A DNA stretch of 64,000 nt from Glaciozyma antarctica PI12 (Eukaryota > Basidiomycota > Microbotryomycetes > Kriegeriales > Camptobasidiaceae), in contig KZ627149.1 of NCBI GenBank assembly GCA_002917775.1, positions 599,689-663,688 on the forward strand, read 5' to 3'. A program made the position numbers and the translations under genes. Positions within the stretch are counted from its first letter, which is position 1, and the number at the start of each line of letters is the position of its first letter. The notes beneath the pieces are model-generated. The model was not told the DNA's origin, made no database searches, and saw only the letters and a list, made by a program, of their open reading frames with translations. Positions 44,540-53,722 of this stretch are shown here, in pieces.

Positions 44540-45508
44540 ATGCCGCCAACTCTAGCCGAAACCATCGCTCAACTGCTCCCAAACGGACTCGGCGCCAAAG
44601 GCGACGAGGAGCGCTCTCCCCTTGTCTACCCGCAGCGGCACCTGCACGTCCTCCTCGCGACGAGCGGGAGCGTAGCTAGTATAAAATTGCCTCTGATCGT
44701 GCGAGAACTGCTCAAGGTGCGTCGTGCGCGCGTTGCCAGTGGGAGGACGCGAGCTGATGGAGTGCAGTATGAGGGAGTGGTTGTTCAGGTGGTTGCGACG
44801 CAGGCGTCGTTGCACTTCTTTGATGCTGCGACTATTGAGGTGGAGCATGAAGGGAGGGTGAAGGTTTGGACGGACAAGGAGGAGTGGAAGGTGAGCTGAG
44901 GAGGTGGAGCGACTCAGGAGCGCTGCTGAGCTGGTCCCGCGACGTTCGTGCAGGGCTGGAGCAAGATGGGGGATCCTGTTCTACATATCGAGGTGCGCTC
45001 CTTCCTTCTCTGTAGCGCGTGCAAGCTGCTGACCGTTTCGCAGCTGCGTCGGTGGGCCGACATCGTTCTCATTGCTCCCTGTTCCGCCAACACGCTCGCC
45101 AAGATCACGCACGGTATCTGCGACAACATCCTCGTGCGCTCCCTCCGCTACCGTCTAGGTTCTCCGCTGACTCTGTGCCTCAGACCTCACTCCTCCGCGC
45201 CTTGCCCAGCGCCTTGCTCGTCCCCGTCTTCCCAGCGATGAACACGCACATGTTCTCCCACCCTCTTACGGCGAAACAGCTTGAAATGGTGCGCACAGAA
45301 CTGGGGTACGAGATTCATGGACCGATCGGGAAGACGCTGGCGTGCGGAGATATCGGTACGTTTCTCGCTCTTCTCTCTCACGCTGCGATGATTCGCTGAG
45401 ACCTTGTTGCGCGAAGGTATGGGAGCGATGACGGAGTGGTCGGATATCGTCAAGCTTGTCGTAGAGAAGCACGATCTCAAGCTCAAGCAGGACACTGCGG
45501 CGACATGA
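44540..45508 (+). CDS. PPCDC: Phosphopantothenoylcysteine decarboxylase (Hal3/CoaC fold)
   Basis: An FMN-dependent decarboxylase making 4'-phosphopantetheine in coenzyme A synthesis. From ATG 44540: MPPTLAETIAQLLPNG, then HLHVLLATSGSVASIKLPLI (flavin-binding start), VLHIELRRWADIVLIAPCSA with the catalytic histidine, NTLAKITHGICDN, the PAMNTHM motif (VPVFPAMNTHMFSHPLT), and the substrate-flap cysteine segment TLACGDIGMGAMTEWSDIV. It ends KQDTAAT at TGA 45506-45508. All residues expected of an active decarboxylase (His, PAMN Asn, flap Cys) are present. It lacks the long acidic tail of yeast Hal3. Six short introns. Confidence 0.93.
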
Positions 45509-45655
45509 TCTTGCGCCAGAGCAGCGGAGGGCGTCCTGCGAGCCAGTAGCGGCTCGCGAACGCGAACGAGCTCGACAGGACGTAGTTGACGTCCTACCAG
45601 TGACGAAGAGGAGCTGAGCCACAACGGCGCACGGCGTACAATGCGATTCCAGCGG

Positions 45656-46942
45656 TTATTGCGACGAGCCTTCCGTCTCGAGGAACGACAGAATGAAGCC
45701 CGCTTCCAATGCCTCCCCCCATGCGATCCCCAACTGCTCCTGCTCCTCCGCTTTCGTACTCTTCTTCCCCGTAAACCCATCCACCATCAGAATCCTCAGC
45801 TCGAGCAGCTCGCCCTCCATCCTCCGCTCAATGACCGCTTTGACGAGTTGTTGAAGGCTCTGCGGCGTAGGGGGCGGTTGCAGAAACGTTCCCTGAAGGA
45901 GGTTGCGAGGGAGGAATTCGACGAGGCGGAGGGGCCAGTCGAAGAGGTGGAGAGAGCGGAGGGCGTGGCAGTGTTGCAGGACGGTGAGGAACGTGGGGGT
46001 GACGAGGAAGGAGGGGGTGGGGGTGACTCGAAGAAGGGCGACGGAGACTTCTTCGAATGGGATGTGGGGGTAGAAGGTGAGGGCGCGGAGGCTACTGGCG
46101 ACGATGGAGAGGGCGGCAGCGACGTCGAGGGAGGAAAGTTTGGGGCAGCTCTTCACCCTGAGATTCTCGAGCGACCGCGAGTTGTTGACGATGTAGAGGA
46201 GGTTTCCGGGGTCGAGGTCGGTGTTTTCGAGCTCGAGGGTGGTGAGGGAGAGAGGCGGGAAGAAAGGGGAGTGACTTGGGAGCGAGCCGAAGGAGTGATG
46301 CAGGTGGAATTCGGTGAGAGTCCCCATCGACCGCATGAGCGTCGAAGCTAGAGAGACGGTACAGGTGTCGACGCTCAAGCGCGTGACGGTCTGCAACGTC
46401 TCCCCGAGCTCTCGGAGCTGTTCCTCTTCGAGAACGCCTTCAAGGTAGAGGGAGAATCCTCGAATCGCCAACGAGGTGAGGAACTCCAGCTCCTTGAGCC
46501 ACAAGAAGAACGCCTTCTGCCCCTCGTTCGCTCCAGCGTTCGCCCGAAATCGTCCCATCCCCTCGTCGTCCGCAGACATCCCCGGCACCTCGAATCCCGT
46601 CCATAGCTGTACGTCTCCTGGTCGATTCACTACGAGCTCCCGTGGGATTTTGGCCAGCTCTGGCCTGTTGCGGAACGTTCGTAAGACGAGGAGGGCTGTT
46701 GGAGGATCCCAGTGGAAGTAGAGGCGGCGGTAGAGGGTCGACGTCGCCGACTTTGACCAATGCTTTGAGACGAGGCACAGCACGCGCAGTGAGGCGTCGT
46801 CCTTGGCGTTAAGTTCCTCCGTCTGGGTCACCAGTTCGAAGATGATGCTCAACAGCTCTGGGAGGAGATCGGAGGCGAGAGAGGGAGAGCGGGAGGGGGG
46901 AGGGGGAGTTCGGCGAAGGAGGACTGAGTCGTAATCGGCCAT
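45656..46942 (-). CDS. Single-exon F-box/LRR-like protein
   Basis: An intronless 428-residue frame on the minus strand, unusual among such intron-rich neighbours. The N-terminus has an F-box-like segment: LASDLLPELLSIIFELVTQT, then RVLCLVSKHWSKSATSTLYR. Leucine-rich repeats follow (FLTSLAIRGFSLYLEGVLEE; LQTVTRLSVDTCTVSLASTL; SLTTLELENTDLDPGNLLYI; SLENLRVKSCPKLSSLDVAA; LRSLHLFDWPLRLVEFLPRN). It ends FLETEGSSQ. It is probably an SCF substrate adaptor. Its gene structure could mean a retrocopy or simply intron loss. It diverges from NSP1 over 210 bp. Confidence 0.78.
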   Translation of the reverse strand: MADYDSVLLRRTPPPPSRSPSLASDLLPELLSIIFELVTQTEELNAKDDASLRVLCLVSKHWSKSATSTLYRRLYFHWDPPTALLVLRTFRNRPELAKIPRELVVNRPGDVQLWTGFEVPGMSADDEGMGRFRANAGANEGQKAFFLWLKELEFLTSLAIRGFSLYLEGVLEEEQLRELGETLQTVTRLSVDTCTVSLASTLMRSMGTLTEFHLHHSFGSLPSHSPFFPPLSLTTLELENTDLDPGNLLYIVNNSRSLENLRVKSCPKLSSLDVAAALSIVASSLRALTFYPHIPFEEVSVALLRVTPTPSFLVTPTFLTVLQHCHALRSLHLFDWPLRLVEFLPRNLLQGTFLQPPPTPQSLQQLVKAVIERRMEGELLELRILMVDGFTGKKSTKAEEQEQLGIAWGEALEAGFILSFLETEGSSQ

Positions 46943-47152
46943 CGTGGTGCTGCAGCAACAAAGTCGTCAGCCTCTCTGTCTGGCCAGCGCTCTGGGAAGC
47001 AGGCTCACCTGACTTGGAGTGAGGAGTAAAAGGGCGCGCGGATTCCGGCTCACTAGACATTAAATTTGGCTGAGTACCTAGAAAAAGTATTGGTAATTTC
47101 CTGCTTCTCTCGTCCCGCAGGAGTTTGGTTTGCTCCGCCTCTCACACCAACG

Positions 47153-47156
47153 ATGG
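47153..47156 (+). other. Four-nucleotide first coding exon of NSP1
   Basis: ATGG is followed at once by the donor gtgagt. The acceptor ttgcag (ends 47206) joins it to CGTTCAACTTTGG, giving Met-Ala-Phe-Asn-Phe-Gly. No other upstream ATG keeps the FG frame open. Confidence 0.75.
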
Positions 47157-49372
47157 GTGAGTGCGCCTTGGTCTATGAGGGGATTGCACTGACGCTGCTC
47201 TTGCAGCGTTCAACTTTGGCGGAAGTGGCTTCAGCTTCGGCTCAGCTCCAGGTGAGTCGCTCCTCGCGTTCCTCTTGACGGACCGCACTGACAGACGACG
47301 ACAACGCAGCGCAAGCACCGGGCGCCGCTGCACCAGCAAACCTCTTCGGACAACCCGCCACTACCACCGCTCCTCCCTCCACCGGCCTCTTTGGTCAGGC
47401 AGCACCAGCTCCCGCCGCTGCTCTAGCGTTCAGCGGATTCGGCGCCGCCCCTGCCGCAGGAGGATTCGGAGGATTCGGAGCATCAGCACCTGGGACAACT
47501 GCGGGAGCACCGGCGCCTTCGCTCTTCGGTGGAGCTGCCCCGGCGGCGATAGTATGATTGTTTGGAACGCCAGCAGCGAAGCCGCCGACGACGGGGCTGT
47601 TTGGTGCGGCGCCTGCAGCAGCACCTTCGTTCGCCACGCCTGCGCCTAAGCCTGCTGCAGGACTGTTTGGAAGAGGAGGATTCGCGTTGGGAGGAGCGGC
47701 GGGGACGACGACGCCTGCAGGAACACCAGGACCGGCTCTCTCTTTCGGAGCACCAGCAGCAGCAGCCGCACCTGCCACGACGGGCTTCAGTGGGTTTGGG
47801 GCACCAGCGCCGGCCGCCAGCACTACCCCTGCGGCAGCACCGCCAGCGACAAACTTGTTTGGAGGAGGCGCGGGAGGAGGATTGTTTGGGAAGCGAGACG
47901 CGGAGGCGGCTTCGGATGGCGGAGGGAAGAAGCCTGCCTTCTCAGGATTCGGTGGAGCACCTGCGGCGACGACCCTAGCTGCTGCTCCCGCCCTGGGAGC
48001 GACGACGGCCGCCCCCTCACTCTTCGGAGCCCCAGCAGCCGCCACCTCCGCACCCTCCCTCTTTGGCGGACTCGGTGCGTCCGCAACAGCCGCTCCCTCC
48101 GCCCCTCCCTCCACCACCCCTTCCCTCTTCGGCGCAAAGCCCGCCACGACCGCACCAGCGGCCCCCGCTGGCCTTTTCGGCGCCCCCGCATCGACCGCAC
48201 CCCCCGCCGCCACTACCTCCCTCTTCGGCGCTCCTGCCGCCGCCAAACCTCTCTTCGGCGCTTCCCCTACACCCACAGCTTCCACTACTCCCGCTAACAC
48301 CACTCCTGCCGCCACGACGCCTTCTCTCTTTGGCGCAAAGCCAGCAGCCGCCCCCGCCGCAGGTGAGCACGATTTCGGATCATCGCCTTGCGGATCTCAG
48401 CTGATCCTCCTTCATAGCAGCCACCTCCGCCCCCCTCTTCTTCGGTGCCCCTTCCGCCCCTCCCACCGCCTCTTCCGCCCTCACCTTTGGCGCCAAACCA
48501 GCCGCGACGACGGGTCTCGCGCTCGGCAAGCCCGCTGCGCTGGGAGCCACGACTACGGCGGCGCCTGGAGCGACGGCACCGGTTCCGTCGTTGTTGAGGG
48601 GTAAGACGCTCGAGGAGATTGTGAACAGCTGGAGTGGCGAGTTGGAGGAGAGGACGAGGGACTTTACGGATATTGCTGGGGAGGTGAGGGAGTGGGATCG
48701 CGTGCTGAGGGAGAACGGAGAGAAGGTGCGTCCTTTCCTCTCGGGACTTCAAGAAAGGAAGCTGACGATGTCGATCTGAAGATCTCGGAGCTGTACACGT
48801 CCGTCTTGCCGCTGTCGCCGCTGCAGGGACAGATCTCGTCGTCGCTCGACTACGTCGAGAGTCAGCAGAAGGACCTGGCGGCTATCTTGGATAGCTACGA
48901 GGCGCAGATTGGAGACCTTGTGGACCAGAGCTCGACGAGCGCAGGCTGGAGGGGAAACAGCGGACAGGCGGAGAAGGAGCGGGAGAAGGCGTGCGTTCTC
49001 TTCCTCTCCACTTACATCGCGCGTTTGCTGACTTCGCGGCGCAGGTACACCCTCGCCACCTCGCTCTCCAACTCGCTCGACACGACCTCCACCTCCCTCA
49101 CCTCCCTCATCCAAACTCTCAACTCGCTCTCCCCCTCCCTCCGCCCCTCCGCCACCGCCTCAGCGCCCGACGACCCTCTCACCCAGATCGCGGCCATCCT
49201 CAACGCCCACCTTGGCAGCCTCAAGTGGATCGAAGGGACTACGGACAACCTCAGGAAGAACGTGAATGAGCTCGAGGGACGGGTGGGAGAGGTCGGGAGC
49301 AGGATGTCGGCGAGAGCGATGGCGCCTGGGAGGGGAGCGGGGTTGGGAGCTTCGAGTCCTTCGAGGAGGTAG
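47153..49372 (+). CDS. NSP1: Nucleoporin Nsp1 (Nup62 family)
   Basis: An FG nucleoporin of the central channel. The first coding exon is just ATGG (47153-47156). Intron 47157-47206 leads to AFNFGGSGFSFGSAP, and a second intron to AQAPGAAAPANLFGQ. A long Ala/Pro/Thr-rich domain with many SLFG, GLFG and FGA units follows. The C-terminal coiled-coil domain of the Nsp1/Nup62 type begins LRGKTLEEIVNSWSGELEER, continues ISELYTSVLPLSPLQGQISS and ends GASSPSRR at TAG 49370-49372. One in-frame TGA (47555-47557) interrupts the FG domain just before LFGTPAAKPPTTGLFG, where GGA (Gly) would be expected. The frame is the same on both sides, so a base error or a strain-specific nonsense change is possible. 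Confidence 0.88.
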
Positions 49373-49497
49373 TGGGAATACGAGACTTGTTTGGTGTCCT
49401 CGTTCGCTGGAGAGCGAGAGAGAGTCTGTTCCCGATCGTCGAGAGCGGAGCAAGGGGCTTCGAGTTGCGAGTGGTGGTACAGGTTACGAAGGGGTGA

Positions 49498-50007
49498 CTA
49501 CTTGAGACCGAAGGAAGGGGGATCGTGGAAGCCTTCGGGCAGGGGCGTGCCGTTGAGCTTCGATAGGCGCTCCTCCTGCCGAGGGAGGTGGATCAGCTCC
49601 GCTCCTTCGTCTGCCCTCGTCCGAACGTACCTCCTCGTGAGCTGCGAGTGCCTCAAGTCCCATCCTTAGCCGCTCAGTGTGCATGGCGTAGATTCCGTAG
49701 GTTCCGTCTGCTCAATCGAGTCAGCTACGAAACGAAGTAGAAAGGTGCTCCGCTGGTCTTCTCCGAAATGCTGGCCGTCGCCTCCTGCGAAGCCTTGTGA
49801 CGCGCGCCGCCACTCCTGGCATTCCTCCTGGGTCCCTATAGCATGTGGACTCACAGAGAGTGACGCCGAAGAGGGTGGAGACGAGAGCCCTGGGGATCGA
49901 GTAAGTCAGGACCGAGTTGGAAGCCTTGGGATGGGAGTGGCGCGAGCGCAACTCGGCGGGTGGACGTACCTGTGCGCGTAGTCGACGATAGTCAAGCGTG
50001 CTGCCAT
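49498..50007 (-). CDS. COX14: Cox14-like mitochondrial microprotein
   Basis: A protein of only about 74 residues from four exons, easily missed by ORF callers. Minus strand from ATG 50005-50007: MAARLTIVDYAHR, ALVSTLFGVTLY, GTYGIYAMHTERLRMG, LEALAAHEE, ERLSKLNGTPLPEGF, ending HDPPSFGLK at TAG 49498-49500. One transmembrane helix (ALVSTLFGVTLYGTYGIYAM) is preceded by a short amphipathic start with DYAHR, matching the yeast Cox14 layout (DTLHRLTVLTLVGGTLY). Cox14 is an inner-membrane factor coupling COX1 translation to complex IV assembly. Intron 2 (49708-49854) is 147 nt, more than twice the local norm. The assignment rests on this short similarity. Confidence 0.7.
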
Positions 50008-50234
50008 TGTAGATAGATGAGCTGGTAGGAGCGGTGTGGTGGGAGGCAAGAGAGGTTGTCCTGCTCCCGCTGATTTCCTCCCGCTTGACCTCCTCCACCT
50101 CCCCCTCAGCTGCCCACCACGACGTCTGAGAAGCCCTGCTCCCTTGACAGGCACACCTGAACCACCGAGACCACCGTCAACAGCGCACGAACACCGTTCC
50201 GCGTCCACATCGCCCTCTCACCTCCGCCCTCCTC

Positions 50235-51800
50235 ATGGACGACAACCCCTGGGGAGCTCCCTCTCCTTCTCCGGATCCTACACCTCTCACCACTCCTCCG
50301 CCTTTACCACCCCTCGAACTAGCCACCGTCGAGCCAGAATCGAACGATTGGGACGCCAGTCCTGCAACGGCTCTCGTCGACGCCGTCGAGGAGGAGGTGA
50401 AGGAGGAGGAGGCGGAGGAGTCAAAGGTGGAGGACGAAGCGGTTGTTGTGGAGCCGGGGAAGGAGCCAGTAGTGGCGCTAGAGGAGGCGGAAGAGGTTAT
50501 TTATTTAGGGCTGGCAGCTGAGGAGCGCGTCGTGGAGGAGGTGCCAGCGTCTCCTCTCGCACCGTCGTCCGTTCTCCCGCTCGTTCTTCCAGAGAATGAA
50601 GGACCCCCCATGGACGAATTTGACGACGAGCCTTCTTTCGACGCTCCTCCCCCTCCTGCCGGCTCCGACGACGCGACGTTTGGCGACAGCTTCGATGACG
50701 ACTTTGGAGAGCTGGGAGGGGAGGACGACTTTGGGGACTTTGGAGATTTTGGAGGAGATGCAGAGGGAGATGCGGCGGCGTTTGGAGCGGTGCCGGAGGC
50801 GTTTGTGGAGGAGCCGCTGCAGCCCATCGCGTCGACCTCTGCGAGCGCGTATGCTCCTCTGCGGCTCGACCTCTCCAGTCCTACTCGCGATGCGATGGCA
50901 TCTCAGCTGGCACCGTTCTTCGATAGCGCGTACCCTTTCGCAAGGAGCGCGATATCGGACGAGCCGGAGCGACAGGTGGATGGAGTGGGTCAGGTGCTGG
51001 TGAACGATTCCTTGTGAGTGCGAAGTTCTTGAGGTACGAGAGGCGAGGCTGACGCAGATGTGCAGACGAGGACTGCTTTCCACACTCTCCTCCCTACCAC
51101 CATTGCGACCTCTCGACTGGCGACGATCTCGAATTCGGCGTGAGCACCTCATCGCTCTCGGCGTTCCCGTCAACCTCGACGACGCAAGTTCTCTCCCTTC
51201 CTCATCCGGTCTTCTCTGACCCTCTCGTTACTAGTCCGCCGAATCAAAACCCCTCGCCTCCCTCGTCCTCCCCTCTCAACTCCCTCCGCGGAGCGCCTCT
51301 CCCCTCTCCTACGCCTCAGCTCCCGCCACCTCCTCGCCCCTCCCCTTCTCCTCCTCTTCCCGATCCCGCTCCTCAACTCCACGAGGCACGAAACGGGAAC
51401 CCACAATCCCCGTCCCTCCTCCGCTCAACCGCAAACGCGCAGAAGAGGTCTGCGCAGTGGGGGAGGACGACTTGATCCTTATGAGCTTGGACAAGCTCAA
51501 GGCGTTTAAGAGCGAGCTGGAGAGACTCAGTATCGAGGCGAGCGGTCTGCTGACGCATTCGCTCGTGCTGCGGGAGAAGGAGGTCGGAGACGGGGCGACG
51601 TACAACGGCATGATTCAGGTGCGTTCTTCCCCCTTGGTGGTGCTTTTCTTGTTCGCTGACGCAGTGACCTGCAGGATCTCGTTACGGCAGCAGCAAAGAT
51701 GAAGACGACGTCTTCACGAAGTGGAGCGGGGGGTTCGCGCCCGTCGTCGGGGATGGGCTGGACCCGAAAGACGAGTGGGAGCACGAGTTCAGTGAGGTAG
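50235..51800 (+). CDS. Laa2-like AP-1/clathrin accessory protein
   Basis: From ATG 50235: MDDNPWGAPSPSPDPTPLTT, a long acidic, disordered N-terminus (VEEEVKEEEAEESKVEDEAV), then clathrin/adaptor ear-binding-like motifs (DSFDDDFGELGGEDDFGDFG). A compact conserved segment follows, DWRRSRIRREHLIALGVPVN, then LDD. After an apparent GC-AG intron (51184-51234) comes a Ser/Pro linker and a C-terminal helix (DDLILMSLDKLKAFKSELER), then MIQ, intron, DLVTAAAKMKTTSSRSGAGG, ending TSSVR at TAG 51798-51800. DFGDF acidic motifs with an RR-x-LI-LG-PVNLD segment resemble yeast Laa2, which links Laa1 to AP-1 at the trans-Golgi. Family assignment is moderate. Confidence 0.6.
51184..51234 (+). other. Probable GC-AG intron in the Laa2-like gene
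   Basis: The 51-nt segment starts gcaagt, contains a CTGAC branch-site match (about 51,216-51,220) and ends ttactag. Removing it joins PVNLDD to SAESKPLASLVLPS in the same frame as the C-terminal helix. Keeping it gives a stop (SSGLL then TGA). There is no usable GT donor at the position. Confidence 0.65.
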
Positions 51801-51855
51801 ATGGAGGACGCAACACGATGATCGCAACAGCTGCATTTCCTCTTCCTGCCATGTC

Positions 51856-53478
51856 CTAGCGATCTCGCTCCCTGTTCCTCTGCCTCGGCGGACTGCGAGA
51901 CCTCCGCTCATCTCTTCGCTCATCCCTATGCGAACCTCCACCACTCCGCTCTTCCCTCCCTCCACTCCTCCCATACCTCCCTCGATCATCCCTCCTCTCC
52001 GGCGCCCTCCTATCATCCCCTCGTCCCCCGCCACCTCCCCCGCGACTCCCTCGATAACCTCCATCGCGATCCCTATCCCGCTCGTCGATCCGCTCGCGAG
52101 GCCGCTTCCGCTCCTGCTCGTCCGTGTCTCCGAGGTCGAAGACGAGTTCGCGGTCGTCGCGACCTCGACCGTGTGGTCGGGGTGTAGGAGGAGGAGGGGA
52201 TTCGTGGCGACGGGAAGGACCTTTGTTGGGAGGAGGTCGGCCACCCGTCTTTTTGATGACGTGCGCTTCGTGCAGTTTTGATACGGACTGCGTGTGGGAG
52301 TCAGCGAAATATTCGGGAGCAACGGAAAGAACGGAGACGCACTTGGGAGAAATCGACGTGAATCCGACGGTCGTCGACGAGTACGTTGTCCATCTTGGCG
52401 TACGCCCGCTCCGCCTCCTCCTTCTCCTTGAACTCGACAAAAGCATACTGCAGCGAGTCCCCCGTTTTGGCGTCGCAGATGATCTCGCAACTCATGATCG
52501 TTCCAAAGCGCGAGAAGATCAACTCGAGGTCCTCGCTCTTGGTGATCTGGTTGAGCTTGCACACGAAGAGCACATTCTCGGGTGGCGCGACGTCTGCGAA
52601 CGGGAGGTCCCCCACCATCTCGAGCGTGAGAGCTTGCGCGCGTGCGTCCCGCGCTCGACGAACCGCCTCGATAGTATCGGGGTCGCCGGACTCCTCGATG
52701 GACTCTTCGTCGCCGACGCGGAGGGAGGCGAGTTGGGAAGCGGTGGGAACTGGGGAAGAGGGAGGGACGAGGAGGCCTGGTGGGTCGGGGAAGGGATCGT
52801 CTGCGAGGGAGAGGTCAGCTCCGTGTCTCCTCTCGCTCCTCCGACGCGACTCACCCAGAACGATGACATGCCGGATCCTGATATCCCTCAGCGGCTTCCC
52901 CTCGCCATCCGTAAACGCCTCGCTAATCTTTGCCAGCGTATCCTCCCCCTCGACGACCCTCCCAAACGGCGCGTGCTTCCCATCCAGGTAGTCCAGCTCA
53001 GGCGCAAGCGTGAAGAAGAACTGGCTCCCCGCTCCTCGCGCATCCCCATCTCCTGCAATAGCCATCGAGAGTGTCCCCATTGCCGTATGCTTGAGAGTAG
53101 GGTGGAGCTCGGGGACGAAGTACTTGTTGGGAGAGTAGGCGGGCGAGGATTTGGGGAGGAGGTGGAAGATGGAAGCGCCGCCGAGACCAGTGTCGGTAGG
53201 GTCGCCAGTCTGGGCGATAAAGTCCTTGATCACGTTGTGGAAGGAGCAGAAGTTGTAGGTGTACGACTTGCAGAGCTTGAGGAAGTTGAGCGAGGTGCGG
53301 GGGCAGCGGGTCGTTTCGAGGTCGACCTGCGCGGGGAGAGAAGGTGAGCTGGGTGGGGAGCTTGCCAGGTGACGAGTTGCGCACGATGATGTCGCCTAGG
53401 GAGGTCTCGAAGAGGACAGACTGTGGGGAGCTCTTGTCAGGTGGAGCAGCTTGGACTCAGGTCTTTGGGACGTACCAT
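51856..53478 (-). CDS. PPIL4: Cyclophilin-RRM protein (PPIL4 type)
   Basis: A nuclear peptidyl-prolyl isomerase with an RNA-binding domain, linked to splicing. The start codon (53476-53478) is an exon by itself. Intron 53421-53475 leads to [17 protein letters not shown]. Cyclophilin domain: [77 protein letters not shown]. After an acidic linker comes an [63 protein letters not shown]. The tail is RS/RD/RGG-rich ([20 protein letters not shown]) to TAG 51856-51858. The order cyclophilin, RRM, Arg-rich tail defines PPIL4. The 3' ends of this and the Laa2-like gene are 55 bp apart. Confidence 0.93.
53476..53478 (-). other. ATG-only first coding exon of PPIL4
   Basis: Reading on the coding strand: ATG, gtacgt...(55 nt, with cacctgac branch)...ccacag, TCTGTCCTCTTCGAG. 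The join gives Met-Ser-Val-Leu-Phe-Glu-Thr, the usual PPIL4 N-terminus. If the intron were kept, the frame would end at a TGA inside it. Confidence 0.75.
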
Positions 53479-53722
53479 TTGCTTGTGAGCTTAGCTTCCT
53501 GCTTCCTGCTACGCCTGCTTTCGGTTGCTGGTAAAGGGGGGAGGGAGAGCTCCTGTGGAGCGAAGGTGGGAGAGGAAGAGCCTTGGGCAGCGAAGCACCT
53601 CCCCTCGATCCTCCCGCCGCGTGAGTGGAGCCTGTCTTCCTCTTCCCTCACCCTTCGACAGCTCACTTCTTCGTCCAGCTCCTCTAGCCCCTCGAGAGCC
53701 TCTCCCTTCCTGCCAGCCCAGC

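Noticed and set aside
47330-48600. Short near-regular repeats in the 47-48 kb region as a possible satellite or CRISPR-like array
   Set aside because: They encode FG and Ala/Thr-rich units of Nsp1 in one frame; spacing is irregular and protein-driven.
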